From contig NZ_QEKI01000003.1 in NCBI RefSeq assembly GCF_003096355.1, positions 372,001-436,000 of the forward strand: DNA of 64,000 nt, written 5' to 3'. Positions 10,334 to 18,150 of this stretch are shown here, piece after piece. Position 1 is the first letter of the stretch, and every line of letters begins with the position of its first letter. Origin of the DNA: Pontibacter virosus. Its GTDB lineage: Bacteria; Bacteroidota; Bacteroidia; Cytophagales; Hymenobacteraceae. Below the pieces are notes generated by a model. That model saw nothing but the letters and a program-made list of their open reading frames with translations, was not told the origin of the DNA and ran no database searches. Both the position numbers and the translations under genes were made by a program.

Positions 10334-11851
10334 TTACAGCTTTTTAATCGTCTGAAGTGCCAACTTGGCTTTGCCGTCTATGCTGTTTTTGTAGGTATGC
10401 CCTTTATAGGCCAGTGCTTTGGTGTACCATTGCCTGGCAGTGTCGGGTTTCTGCTCATCCTGGTAAATGTACCCCAACTGCAATGCAGCATAAGGTGCAA
10501 AGTATAGGCTCGTATTTTGACTCTCTTCAATGGCCTGTTCATAATAGCGTTTGGCCTGCGACAGATTTCCCATGCCGTGGTAGATGCGTGCCTTCCGGTA
10601 AAAATACTCGGCCCGTTCAGCAGGTATAGTTTCTGGCTTTAGGGGCATCTGGGTCATAACCTCCAGCGCATCTTCGTAATAGCCGCCATCATATTGCAAA
10701 CGGGCTTGCATCAGGTAGCGGTTGGGGTGGGGCTGTTCTTTTGCGAAACGGGCTGCATAGGCATCTTCTTCCATTTCAGTTTTACCTTGCTTTCCCATTT
10801 GCGTCAGGTGCTTCTCTGCCTGTTTAGCCCGTCCACCCAGCCAGTGTGCCAGGTATAGCTTGTAGTTTACCGCCTTTAGGTAGTGCTCGCCTTTGTGCTG
10901 TGCCAGAAACAATTGATTCAATTTGATGGAGTTGTTATAATCACTTTTGTACAGGTATAGATCCGCCGCCATGTGATGCAGGTAAGGGAAAGCCAGGTAG
11001 CCTGCTTGCTGCGGTCTGTCAAGGTATACCTGCAAAGCTAAATCACTTTTCCGTGTCTTTTTAAGCACGTGCATGGCAGCAAAGCTAAACAGGAGATTAT
11101 CAGGTGACTGCCTCCTAAGTTTTAAAACGGACTCAGCAGCAGCTTCATTTCTCTCAGGGGCAACCAGATGTTGCAGCAGAACCTGCAAAAGCTGCGCCTC
11201 CTCCTGGAATGGGTTGGTTTTAGTAGCAGCTGCTTTTAGGTTGGCCATGCCTGTTTCGATACTGCCCTGCATCCCGATGATGTTCAGCAGCACGCGGTAG
11301 GAGTCAGGTACGGAACCGATGAGCACTTGCAGCGCACCTAATGTTTTGCGATTCGGAAGAAAATCGGGGTATTGTCGGGCGTTGGTAATGTACTGCAGGT
11401 AGGCCTGGCGCAAATCCCAGGCGGCGCCCAGTTTATTGCCCTGTAGCAGTTTACTCAAAGCGATTTGTAGTCGCACCTCGGCCAGGGCATAACCTACCCA
11501 GACGGAGTTTTCTTTCAGGCTGCTGAGTAGCTGCAGTCGCTTTTCCTGTCGGGAGAGTATGCCCTCGTATAACGCTGGATTTTGCTGTATTGCCCAAGTA
11601 AGAAAATCCTGCTGGTTGGCGATCAGGAGGGCAGCGGCATTTTCTGGATTGCTTAAGAGCTCCTGCTGTATCAGGCGTCGGCCTTCGGGAATGCGCAGAC
11701 TGATTGTGGCATCATAGGCCTGGCGCACTGTAGGACTGTAGACCGAGGCCGCCTGTAATGGATAAGAATAGAACAGGTATAGGCACAAAAAAAAAGGATG
11801 GGCGAATGCCATCCTCTTTAAGTATGTATGCAAGCGCATTACGCTTAACAC
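10334..11851 (-). CDS. Secreted tetratricopeptide-repeat protein
   Basis: The ~505-residue protein starts with a signal peptide (FFLCLYLFYSYPLQAA). Helical repeats follow, the clearest being C-terminal TPR units such as AEYFYRKARIYHGMGNLSQAKRYYEQAI and YAALQLGYIYQDEQKPDTARQWYTKAL. The first possible start is a GTG at 11851; an ATG at 11839 keeps the signal peptide and is equally plausible. It is probably periplasmic and a protein-interaction scaffold. It is tightly packed between the zinc-ribbon gene and pabB (9 and 4 bp gaps). Function is unknown. Confidence 0.8.
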   Translation of the reverse strand: MLSVMRLHTYLKRMAFAHPFFLCLYLFYSYPLQAASVYSPTVRQAYDATISLRIPEGRRLIQQELLSNPENAAALLIANQQDFLTWAIQQNPALYEGILSRQEKRLQLLSSLKENSVWVGYALAEVRLQIALSKLLQGNKLGAAWDLRQAYLQYITNARQYPDFLPNRKTLGALQVLIGSVPDSYRVLLNIIGMQGSIETGMANLKAAATKTNPFQEEAQLLQVLLQHLVAPERNEAAAESVLKLRRQSPDNLLFSFAAMHVLKKTRKSDLALQVYLDRPQQAGYLAFPYLHHMAADLYLYKSDYNNSIKLNQLFLAQHKGEHYLKAVNYKLYLAHWLGGRAKQAEKHLTQMGKQGKTEMEEDAYAARFAKEQPHPNRYLMQARLQYDGGYYEDALEVMTQMPLKPETIPAERAEYFYRKARIYHGMGNLSQAKRYYEQAIEESQNTSLYFAPYAALQLGYIYQDEQKPDTARQWYTKALAYKGHTYKNSIDGKAKLALQTIKKL

Positions 11852-11860
11852 ATCAATGAT

Positions 11861-12592
11861 TTAGTAGATACGTTGCTCAACACCTGCCATCACACGGCCA
11901 CAGTGCTCGCAAACGATTACTTTTTTCTGGGCTGCAATGTCGGCCTGGCGCTGTGGAGGCACTGTGTTAAAGCAACCACCACAGGCGTCACGCTTCACCA
12001 GTACCACGGCAAGGCCGTTGCGTACGTTTTTGCGGATACGGTTATATGCGGTTAGCAGACGCTCCTCAATCTGATGGGCAGCAGCATCACGGTCTTTTTC
12101 CAGGTTCTTTTCCTCTTCTTCGCTTTCTGCTACAATCTGGTCAAGCTCGTGCTTCTTGGTGTCAAGATCTTTACGACGTTCTTCCAGGCGGTTCTTCGTG
12201 CCTTCGATCTCGTTGATCTTCTGCTCGATCTGGTAGTGCGCTTCTTTGATTTTCTTCTCTGCAATCTGAATTTCCAGTTTCTGCAGTTCAATTTCTTTCG
12301 TGATGGCGTCGTACTCGCGGTTGTTGCGGACGTTCGTCTGCTGGTCTTCGTATTTGCGAATCAGACCTTCGGCGTCTTTGATGGACTGCTTGCGCTGGGC
12401 AATGCTGTCGTTCAGGGCGGCCACTTCATCATCAAACTTACGAACCCTTACCTCATAGCCCTCAATTTCATCTTCGAGGTCCTGAACCTCTTCTGGTAAA
12501 TCGCCTCTTACTCTTCTGATTTCGTCAAGCTGCGAATCGATACTCTGAAGCTTTAGCAGTGCTTCTAATTTGCTGGCTACCGTACTTTCCAT
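11861..12592 (-). CDS. Coiled-coil protein with C4 zinc ribbon (CT398/zf-RING_7 type)
   Basis: The 243-residue protein has a long coiled coil (about residues 5-175) rich in Glu, Lys, Gln and Arg. A C-terminal zinc ribbon follows, with CGGC at about 205 and CEHC at about 229. The combination matches the Bacteroidota/Chlamydia CT398-like family. In Chlamydia that protein has been linked to sigma-54 and secretion components; whether this holds here is unknown. It is translated 8 bp after the nif3-like gene, within the pabB operon. Confidence 0.85.
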   Translation of the reverse strand: MESTVASKLEALLKLQSIDSQLDEIRRVRGDLPEEVQDLEDEIEGYEVRVRKFDDEVAALNDSIAQRKQSIKDAEGLIRKYEDQQTNVRNNREYDAITKEIELQKLEIQIAEKKIKEAHYQIEQKINEIEGTKNRLEERRKDLDTKKHELDQIVAESEEEEKNLEKDRDAAAHQIEERLLTAYNRIRKNVRNGLAVVLVKRDACGGCFNTVPPQRQADIAAQKKVIVCEHCGRVMAGVEQRIY

Positions 12593-12600
12593 GTAGTTAA

Positions 12601-13707
12601 TTAGGTGTATCTGATAGGGTTTGTGTTTACTTCCGATAAATAGACTGCAAAATTAGCAAAGTTTTTGGAAATTGTATCATAAAAAATCTCCTTTGTAAAT
12701 ACCTCACTTTCATAGTGCCCGATGTCGGCGATGAGGAGCTTTTCTTCTGCGTCGAAGAACTCGTGGTACTTCACATCGGCCGTCACGTAGGCGTCAGCGC
12801 CCTGCCGGATCGCATCCTTGATCAGGAAACTGCCCGATCCGCCACAAACCGCCACATGCTTGATTTTTTTGTCACCAACAGGGGTGAAGCGAACAACCGA
12901 CAGCTGCATCTGTTTTTTGAGGTAGTCCAGAAAACCTTCCTCCGACATGGAATCCGCCAATTCCCCGACCATCCCGATGCCGACTTCCTGGTTGCCGTTC
13001 TCGAGCAGGGTCAGAAAGTGCGCTACTTCCTCGTATGGATGCGTCTCTAGCAGGGCTTGCATGATGCGCTGTTGCTTGAAGGCCGGGAAGATCACTTCCA
13101 CACGGTTTTCCTGTACCTGCTCCGGTTTACCTGACTCGCCTATGGTTGGGTCAGCGTTATCGGAGGGAAGAAAGCGACCTGTTCCCTGTACCTGAAAGCT
13201 ACAGTCGCTGTATTCGCCGATCTGTCCGGCGCCCGCTTTGTGGATGGCGGCCAGCACTTCGTCCGTATTCTCAACAGGCACAAAAAAGGCCAGCTGCATC
13301 AGGGTGTGCGGCTTGGATGTGAGCATTCGGGTATTTTGTAGCTTCAGCTTTTCCGCGATTTTGGCATTTACGCCATTGTGCACACTGTCCAGGTTGGTGT
13401 GGCAGGCGTAGATGGCGATGTTGTTTTGAATGGCCTTGATGATGGTGCGCTCCACATAGCTGCGACCGGTCAGGCTTTTAAGACCTTTAAAAATGACCGG
13501 GTGGTGCGCCACAACTAAATTGCAGCCTTTGGCAATGGCTTCTTCTATTACTGCCTCGGTACAATCCAGGGTAAGCAGCACACCTTTCACTTCGTCGCTG
13601 GCATTACCCGTCTGCAAGCCGGAGTTATCATAGCTTTCCTGATAGGGTATAGGAGCGTATTGCTCGAGTACCTTTATAATATCGCCAATAGTGTTCTTCT
13701 CTTTCAT
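12601..13707 (-). CDS. Nif3-like dinuclear metal-centre protein
   Basis: The ~368-residue protein has the Nif3/YbgI fold. The metal-binding segment VAHHPVIFKG and a second HTNLD near residue 100 are at the N-terminus. An inserted PII-like domain (residues ~125-235) follows, and a C-terminal part contains GGSGSFL and DIGHYESE, whose His and Glu complete the site. I chose the ATG at 13707; the frame extends 51 codons upstream but would then overlap the lipoprotein gene. The family is often annotated as GTP cyclohydrolase I type 2, with little biochemical support. It leads the operon ending with pabB. Confidence 0.9.
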   Translation of the reverse strand: MKEKNTIGDIIKVLEQYAPIPYQESYDNSGLQTGNASDEVKGVLLTLDCTEAVIEEAIAKGCNLVVAHHPVIFKGLKSLTGRSYVERTIIKAIQNNIAIYACHTNLDSVHNGVNAKIAEKLKLQNTRMLTSKPHTLMQLAFFVPVENTDEVLAAIHKAGAGQIGEYSDCSFQVQGTGRFLPSDNADPTIGESGKPEQVQENRVEVIFPAFKQQRIMQALLETHPYEEVAHFLTLLENGNQEVGIGMVGELADSMSEEGFLDYLKKQMQLSVVRFTPVGDKKIKHVAVCGGSGSFLIKDAIRQGADAYVTADVKYHEFFDAEEKLLIADIGHYESEVFTKEIFYDTISKNFANFAVYLSEVNTNPIRYT

Positions 13708-13763
13708 AGTCCGGTCCGCTTTTGAAAGCACCAAATTACGAAGTTCGGGACAGCCCTGAAAAT

Positions 13764-14222
13764 TTAAAGCACCTGGAGTTGCAGGTAACCTGTCTCTGGC
13801 TGGCGCTTGAGCTCTTTGCCGTTGAAGTAGAAGGCAGAGTAGGTATAGTCGGTATAGCACTTGCCACGATTCACGGTATAGGCGATATCCAACGTGTCGG
13901 TGTTGAGGCTGTTGAGACGTAGCAGCATGCGCACCCTCGACTTGGTATACAGGACAGGGTAGGTCTCAAAGATCAGGTTGTTCACCTTTTCATCTGTGCC
14001 CGTAAACAGGTAGTTAAAGGGCTCCCCATCCAGTATCAGTTGAATAGAATCGGGGTGCATGCCGGCGTTGGGGTTATTGAAAGGACTGCCACCCGAAGCA
14101 TCCACCAGGTAGAATGCGACAGGAGCCGGCGGGTCAGATCGCATGGTGGCGCAGGGCGTGCAGGCTGCCGATACAAGCAGCAGCGAGAGTGAAATAATGG
14201 CAAGGGTACGGTTTGCTTTCAT
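13764..14222 (-). CDS. Hypothetical lipoprotein
   Basis: The 152-residue product has a clear lipoprotein signal (LAIISLSLLLVSAACTPC, acceptor Cys at about residue 21). The remainder is beta-rich and ends in KELKRQPETGYLQLQVL. I recognise no family. It is divergent from lpxK, sharing a 121-bp intergenic region, and is the gene upstream of the nif3 operon. Confidence 0.7.
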   Translation of the reverse strand: MKANRTLAIISLSLLLVSAACTPCATMRSDPPAPVAFYLVDASGGSPFNNPNAGMHPDSIQLILDGEPFNYLFTGTDEKVNNLIFETYPVLYTKSRVRMLLRLNSLNTDTLDIAYTVNRGKCYTDYTYSAFYFNGKELKRQPETGYLQLQVL

Positions 14223-14313
14223 GTGAAGAATGTAGGGTCGGATATAGTCGGTACTAAATATAGTGTATTCTGGGTATACGAATCAAGTACAGGCGCTAGC
14301 TTTGAGCATATTT

Positions 14314-14334
14314 CTATACCTTTGCAAGGTATAG
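14314..14334. repeat. Two AGGTATAG octamers in inverted orientation around the lpxK -7 box
   Basis: CTATACCTT (14314-14322) and AAGGTATAG (14326-14334) form a perfect 9-bp inverted repeat with a 3-nt centre. It overlaps the TACCTTTG box of lpxK. Both arms contain the octamer that is over-represented across the window. Confidence 0.75.
14317..14324 (+). promoter_or_regulatory. -7 promoter box of lpxK
   Basis: TACCTTTG matches TAnnTTTG, 19 bp before the lpxK ATG. A second match, TAGCTTTG, lies at 14297-14304. Confidence 0.6.
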
Positions 14335-14343
14335 CTGATCCAT

Positions 14344-15417
14344 ATGACTGTTTTGCGGTACCTTTTATGGCCTTTTTCGATCTTGTACGGCGGTATCATG
14401 CTGTTGCGTAACTGGCTGTACGACAAGGGTTGGTTGCGTTCAGAGCGATTTGATGTGCCGGTTATTTCGGTCGGGAACCTGACCGTTGGAGGCACTGGTA
14501 AAACACCACACGTTGAATACCTTTTGCGGCTGATATCGGATAAAAAAACGGCCGTGCTGAGCAGAGGCTATCGTCGGAAAAGCAAAGGATTCGTGCTGGC
14601 TGATGATCGTGCGACGGCAGAAACGCTGGGGGATGAGCCGTTTCAGTATCACCTTGATTTTCCGGATGCGCTGGTGGCAGTGTGCGAGAGCAGACCGGCA
14701 GGAATAGCTCAGCTGCTTCGCATACAGACAGCCACAGAGGTCGTACTATTGGACGATGCCATGCAACACCGACCTGTTAGCCCTTCCTTTAATCTAATGC
14801 TGACGGATTATGGACGTCCATTCTACAAAGACCATGTGCTACCCACTGGCTTATTGCGAGAACCACGGCAGGGAGCCCAACGGGCAGATGCTGTTATCGT
14901 GACCAAGTGTCCTGCCGATCTGTCTCCAAGTCAACTAACAGACATTGCTAAACGTGTGCAGCGGTATAGCCGGCATGTTACGCCAGTTTTCTTCAGCGCC
15001 TTTCGTTATGGCAAACCAGTAGGTATAGGCAATGCGTCGCAGGTATCGGCCCGGGTGGTGGTGGTGACAGGTATAGCGAACGCTAATCCACTACTTCACC
15101 ATCTGACTGAAAACGGGTATGAAGTGGTACACCATCTGGAATATCCGGATCACTACAGCTATACCTTGGCGGATATTGAAAAGCTGCAAGCTTTGCTGGA
15201 ACAAAAGGATAGTAAAGGTTTAAGTATCATCACAACGCGGAAGGATGCAGTAAAACTAACAGATCGCGCACTCGCAGCCCTGACCGGGCAGTTGCCGGTT
15301 TTCTACGTGCCGATTGAGGTGTATTTTCTGCAGCACGGGAAGCTATTTGATCAGATGATAAGACAGCACATCAGCTCCTTTGGAATGGCTAAACCCGTTG
15401 CGGCAGATAAAATTTAA
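14344..15417 (+). CDS. lpxK: Tetraacyldisaccharide 4'-kinase LpxK
   Basis: The 357-residue inner-membrane-associated kinase has an N-terminal hydrophobic helix. The family P-loop lies in VISVGNLTVGGTGKTPHVEYL (about residues 40-60), and the SRGYRRKSKGF segment and VLLDDAMQHR follow. It phosphorylates the lipid A precursor disaccharide to make lipid IVA. With lptE this shows the cell makes lipopolysaccharide. A porin gene follows 66 bp downstream with its own promoter-like box. Identity is firm. Confidence 0.97.
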   Translation: MTVLRYLLWPFSILYGGIMLLRNWLYDKGWLRSERFDVPVISVGNLTVGGTGKTPHVEYLLRLISDKKTAVLSRGYRRKSKGFVLADDRATAETLGDEPFQYHLDFPDALVAVCESRPAGIAQLLRIQTATEVVLLDDAMQHRPVSPSFNLMLTDYGRPFYKDHVLPTGLLREPRQGAQRADAVIVTKCPADLSPSQLTDIAKRVQRYSRHVTPVFFSAFRYGKPVGIGNASQVSARVVVVTGIANANPLLHHLTENGYEVVHHLEYPDHYSYTLADIEKLQALLEQKDSKGLSIITTRKDAVKLTDRALAALTGQLPVFYVPIEVYFLQHGKLFDQMIRQHISSFGMAKPVAADKI

Positions 15418-15471
15418 AGGAAAACAGCTTATACTTGGTATGGGTACGTATACGGGTTGCACGAAAATCAC

Positions 15472-15479
15472 TAATTTTG
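15472..15479 (+). promoter_or_regulatory. -7 promoter box immediately before the porin GTG
   Basis: TAATTTTG fits TAnnTTTG and ends only 4 nt before the GTG start codon. Transcription would then begin at or next to the start codon. Confidence 0.5.
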
Positions 15480-15483
15480 GCTT

Positions 15484-17367
15484 GTGAAAAGTAAGCTCTT
15501 AGCAGTAATATGGCTCCTGGTGGGTCTGGCTGGCGCCGCGCAGGCACAGTCCCAGATCGTTGACGACACGACAAAAGTGCTCTACAGTCCTAAAACGACG
15601 TTGCAGCTTTACGAAAACGACGTGTTGGAAGGGCGCTACCTCTTGCAGCGCATCGATACCAGCATCAACAACATGCAGAACGAGCGCTACTGGTACAAAG
15701 ACACGGTGCATTTCCAGCACCTGGGTAACGTGGGCACGGCCTCCAAGCCCATTCTTTTCAGAGCGCCCGATAAGATCGGCGCACGCTTGGGCAAAAACGT
15801 GTTTGACCGCTATGCCTATAACCCACGCACGATCAATTACTACGATACACGATCCCCTTACTCCCATATTTTCTATATACAAGGTCAGCGGGGAGAGCAG
15901 GTTTTTGAAGCCACCCATGCCCGCAACATCACCCCACGCTGGAACGCAGGGGTAGCGTATCAGATCATTTCTGGTAACAGGCAGATAGGGGTGTCTAATT
16001 TAAGACGCGATGGTTACCTGAGCAGCCAGGCGGTGAAGGCCTTTACCCATTACCGCTCTGAAGATGAAAAGTATCACCTCTTTGCCAATTTCACCCACCT
16101 CAACCACGAACAGATCGAATATGGTGGTATTGCGCCCGGGGAGGCGAATCGTTTTCTGTTCCAGCAGGCGATCACTAACCTGAACCAGGCATCTACCCGC
16201 GAACTACGCAACAACTATCACCTGATGCACATCTACAAACTCGCAGGTGAAAACCTAAAGCTCTTCCACAGCTTTGACTGGGGAAGCCAGCAAGATAATT
16301 TCCAAGATGATGCGATTCCAAGATTGGCCGATGAAAACCGCACACTGGTTTTTTATCCGCGTGTACTGGAAACCTTTAATCGCACAGACGACCGTACCGC
16401 TTACCGCGAAATGGAGAATGTGGCAGGAGTAACCGGCAACAACAAACTCTCCTTTTATAAAGCCTATGCCAAATTCCGTAACTCCAAGATAGATTACCGG
16501 GTGCTTAGTGTGGCAGAGCAGGATACCACTATTGAGGCATTCAAAGAAACAAACGAGAGCCTGAACCAACTGTTTGTGGGTGGTGAGTTCCGGCTCATGT
16601 ATAGGCAGGCATTGCTATCATTTGACGGGGAGTTTCAGATGACGAATGACTACAAAGTAGGAGCTACGGCCAAACTGGGGCCACTGCAGGGGCGTGTTAC
16701 CCGTGTACTGCGCTCACCCTCCCTTGTAGAGCAGCGATTGATCAGTAACCACTTTAACTGGATCAACTACTTCAATAATTCCGTGACAGATCGCCTGGAA
16801 GCCACTTTTGCAGGCAAACTAGGCGATCGGCAATATGTAAGGCTGACCGGTCATTTCAACCACATCAAGCGCCACATTTACTTCGACCTGAATGCAGAGC
16901 CAGCACAGTACCAGGATAATCAGCAGGTGTTTGGGGCTGAACTGCAGCATCACATTCGTTTCGGCAAGATCCATTTCGAAAATTTTGTAGCTTATACCAA
17001 CACCAGCGAAGCTCCTGTCATACGCATACCGGAGTGGCTTTTTGACTCCAAGCTATACTTTGAAGGGGCTTTGTTCAGGAGAGCACTGGTAGGTCAGTTT
17101 GGTGTGCAGGTATACACACCAACTGCTTATATGGCCGATGCCTATATGCCGGTAACACAGCAGTTTCACTTGCAGAACACCTTTACCATCCAGCCCTACC
17201 CGGTAACGGATGTTTTTATCACGGCAGATATCAAGAGCCTGAACGTGTTCTTAAAGATGTCTAACATCGCTTCCGACCTGACAGCGCCAGGGTATTTCAC
17301 TACGCCATTCTACCCAGGTATGCGCACGAGCTTCGTGTTCGGCATCAAGTGGATGTTCTTCGATTAA
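15484..17367 (+). CDS. Putative outer-membrane porin (Porin_10 type)
   Basis: The 627-residue protein starts with a signal peptide (LLAVIWLLVGLAGAAQAQ). It then looks like a beta-barrel: alternating aromatic strands throughout, ending in FGIKWMFFD with the terminal aromatic residue of outer-membrane proteins. The N-terminal plug-like part with RYWYKDTVHFQHLGNVGTA and SPYSHIFYIQGQRGEQVF matches the Bacteroidota putative porin family. The start is GTG; no in-frame ATG lies near it and the signal peptide fixes it. Solute specificity is unknown. miaE begins 13 bp after its stop. Confidence 0.88.
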   Translation: MKSKLLAVIWLLVGLAGAAQAQSQIVDDTTKVLYSPKTTLQLYENDVLEGRYLLQRIDTSINNMQNERYWYKDTVHFQHLGNVGTASKPILFRAPDKIGARLGKNVFDRYAYNPRTINYYDTRSPYSHIFYIQGQRGEQVFEATHARNITPRWNAGVAYQIISGNRQIGVSNLRRDGYLSSQAVKAFTHYRSEDEKYHLFANFTHLNHEQIEYGGIAPGEANRFLFQQAITNLNQASTRELRNNYHLMHIYKLAGENLKLFHSFDWGSQQDNFQDDAIPRLADENRTLVFYPRVLETFNRTDDRTAYREMENVAGVTGNNKLSFYKAYAKFRNSKIDYRVLSVAEQDTTIEAFKETNESLNQLFVGGEFRLMYRQALLSFDGEFQMTNDYKVGATAKLGPLQGRVTRVLRSPSLVEQRLISNHFNWINYFNNSVTDRLEATFAGKLGDRQYVRLTGHFNHIKRHIYFDLNAEPAQYQDNQQVFGAELQHHIRFGKIHFENFVAYTNTSEAPVIRIPEWLFDSKLYFEGALFRRALVGQFGVQVYTPTAYMADAYMPVTQQFHLQNTFTIQPYPVTDVFITADIKSLNVFLKMSNIASDLTAPGYFTTPFYPGMRTSFVFGIKWMFFD

Positions 17368-17380
17368 CTTATTTTTACCT

Positions 17381-17986
17381 ATGTCCTCTCAATTCACCAA
17401 AACCATACTGCGCCTTCAACTTCCAACCGACCCTCGTTGGGTGAACATTGCCGAAAAGAATATAGAGGAAATACTGGTAGACCACGCGTATTGTGAGCAG
17501 AAAGCGGCGACTTCAGGCATATCCCTGATCGTAAAGTATCCAGACAAAACCCGCCTGGTGGAAGAGATGACCGATCTGGTAGCTGAGGAGTGGAGTCACT
17601 TTGAGCGCGTACTGGCTGAGCTAAAGAAGCGTGGTTGGGGATTGGGGCGTAACCGACCTGACGAGTATGTTGTCGAGCTAACCAAGCACATCCGAAAAGG
17701 GGGCTTGCGTGAAAGACAGTTAATGGACCACCTGCTGGTTAATGCCCTCATTGAGGCCCGCAGTTGCGAGCGTTTCAAGCTACTCTGGAAAAACATACAG
17801 GACGAAGACCTGCAGAAATTTTACTACGAGCTGATGGTTTCAGAAGCTGGTCACTATGTGAGTTTTGTGAAGCTGGCCAAGGAGTACATGCCCGCCGATG
17901 TAGTAGACGCCCGCCTGAAAGAACTGCTCGAAATAGAAGCCGAGATCATCCGCAACCTGGAGCCCCGACCAGACAGGATGCATTAG
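17381..17986 (+). CDS. miaE: tRNA-(ms2io6A)-hydroxylase MiaE
   Basis: The 201-residue ferritin-like diiron enzyme shows the expected ligand motifs: an early Glu in EKNIEEILVDHAYCEQKAA, EEWSHFERVL (ExxH), EARSCERF, and SEAGHYVSF (ExxH). MiaE hydroxylates the isopentenyl side chain of ms2i6A37 in tRNA using O2. With miaB in the same window the substrate-producing step is accounted for. The stop is followed by a long intergenic inverted repeat. Confidence 0.95.
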   Translation: MSSQFTKTILRLQLPTDPRWVNIAEKNIEEILVDHAYCEQKAATSGISLIVKYPDKTRLVEEMTDLVAEEWSHFERVLAELKKRGWGLGRNRPDEYVVELTKHIRKGGLRERQLMDHLLVNALIEARSCERFKLLWKNIQDEDLQKFYYELMVSEAGHYVSFVKLAKEYMPADVVDARLKELLEIEAEIIRNLEPRPDRMH

Positions 17987-17990
17987 GTTT

Positions 17991-18144
17991 AATTGCTAAA
18001 TTGCTGATGGTTAAATTGTTATATATATACACTTCTAATTCTGTCTTGGATTGAGATCATTTGACGAAGTGACTTTGGGCAACCTATCCAACGGGTATAT
18101 TATCGAAAGAAAACAACAATTTAACCATCAACAATTTAACAATT
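17991..18144. repeat. Intergenic element with 30-bp imperfect terminal inverted repeats
   Basis: The left arm 17991-18020 and right arm 18115-18144 are inverted copies matching at 28 of 30 positions. They include a perfect 16-bp core (TGATGGTTAAATTGTT). The 94-bp centre is AT-rich and non-coding. It lies exactly between the convergent miaE and the next minus-strand gene. Similar TTAAATTG phrases occur at 34919-35190 and 61873-61889. Confidence 0.75.
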
Positions 18145-18150
18145 CATTCC

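Noticed and set aside
12601-13860. Longer nif3-like frame starting at 13860
   Set aside because: The extra 51 codons overlap the upstream lipoprotein gene and are not part of the Nif3 fold; the ATG at 13707 fits the family.
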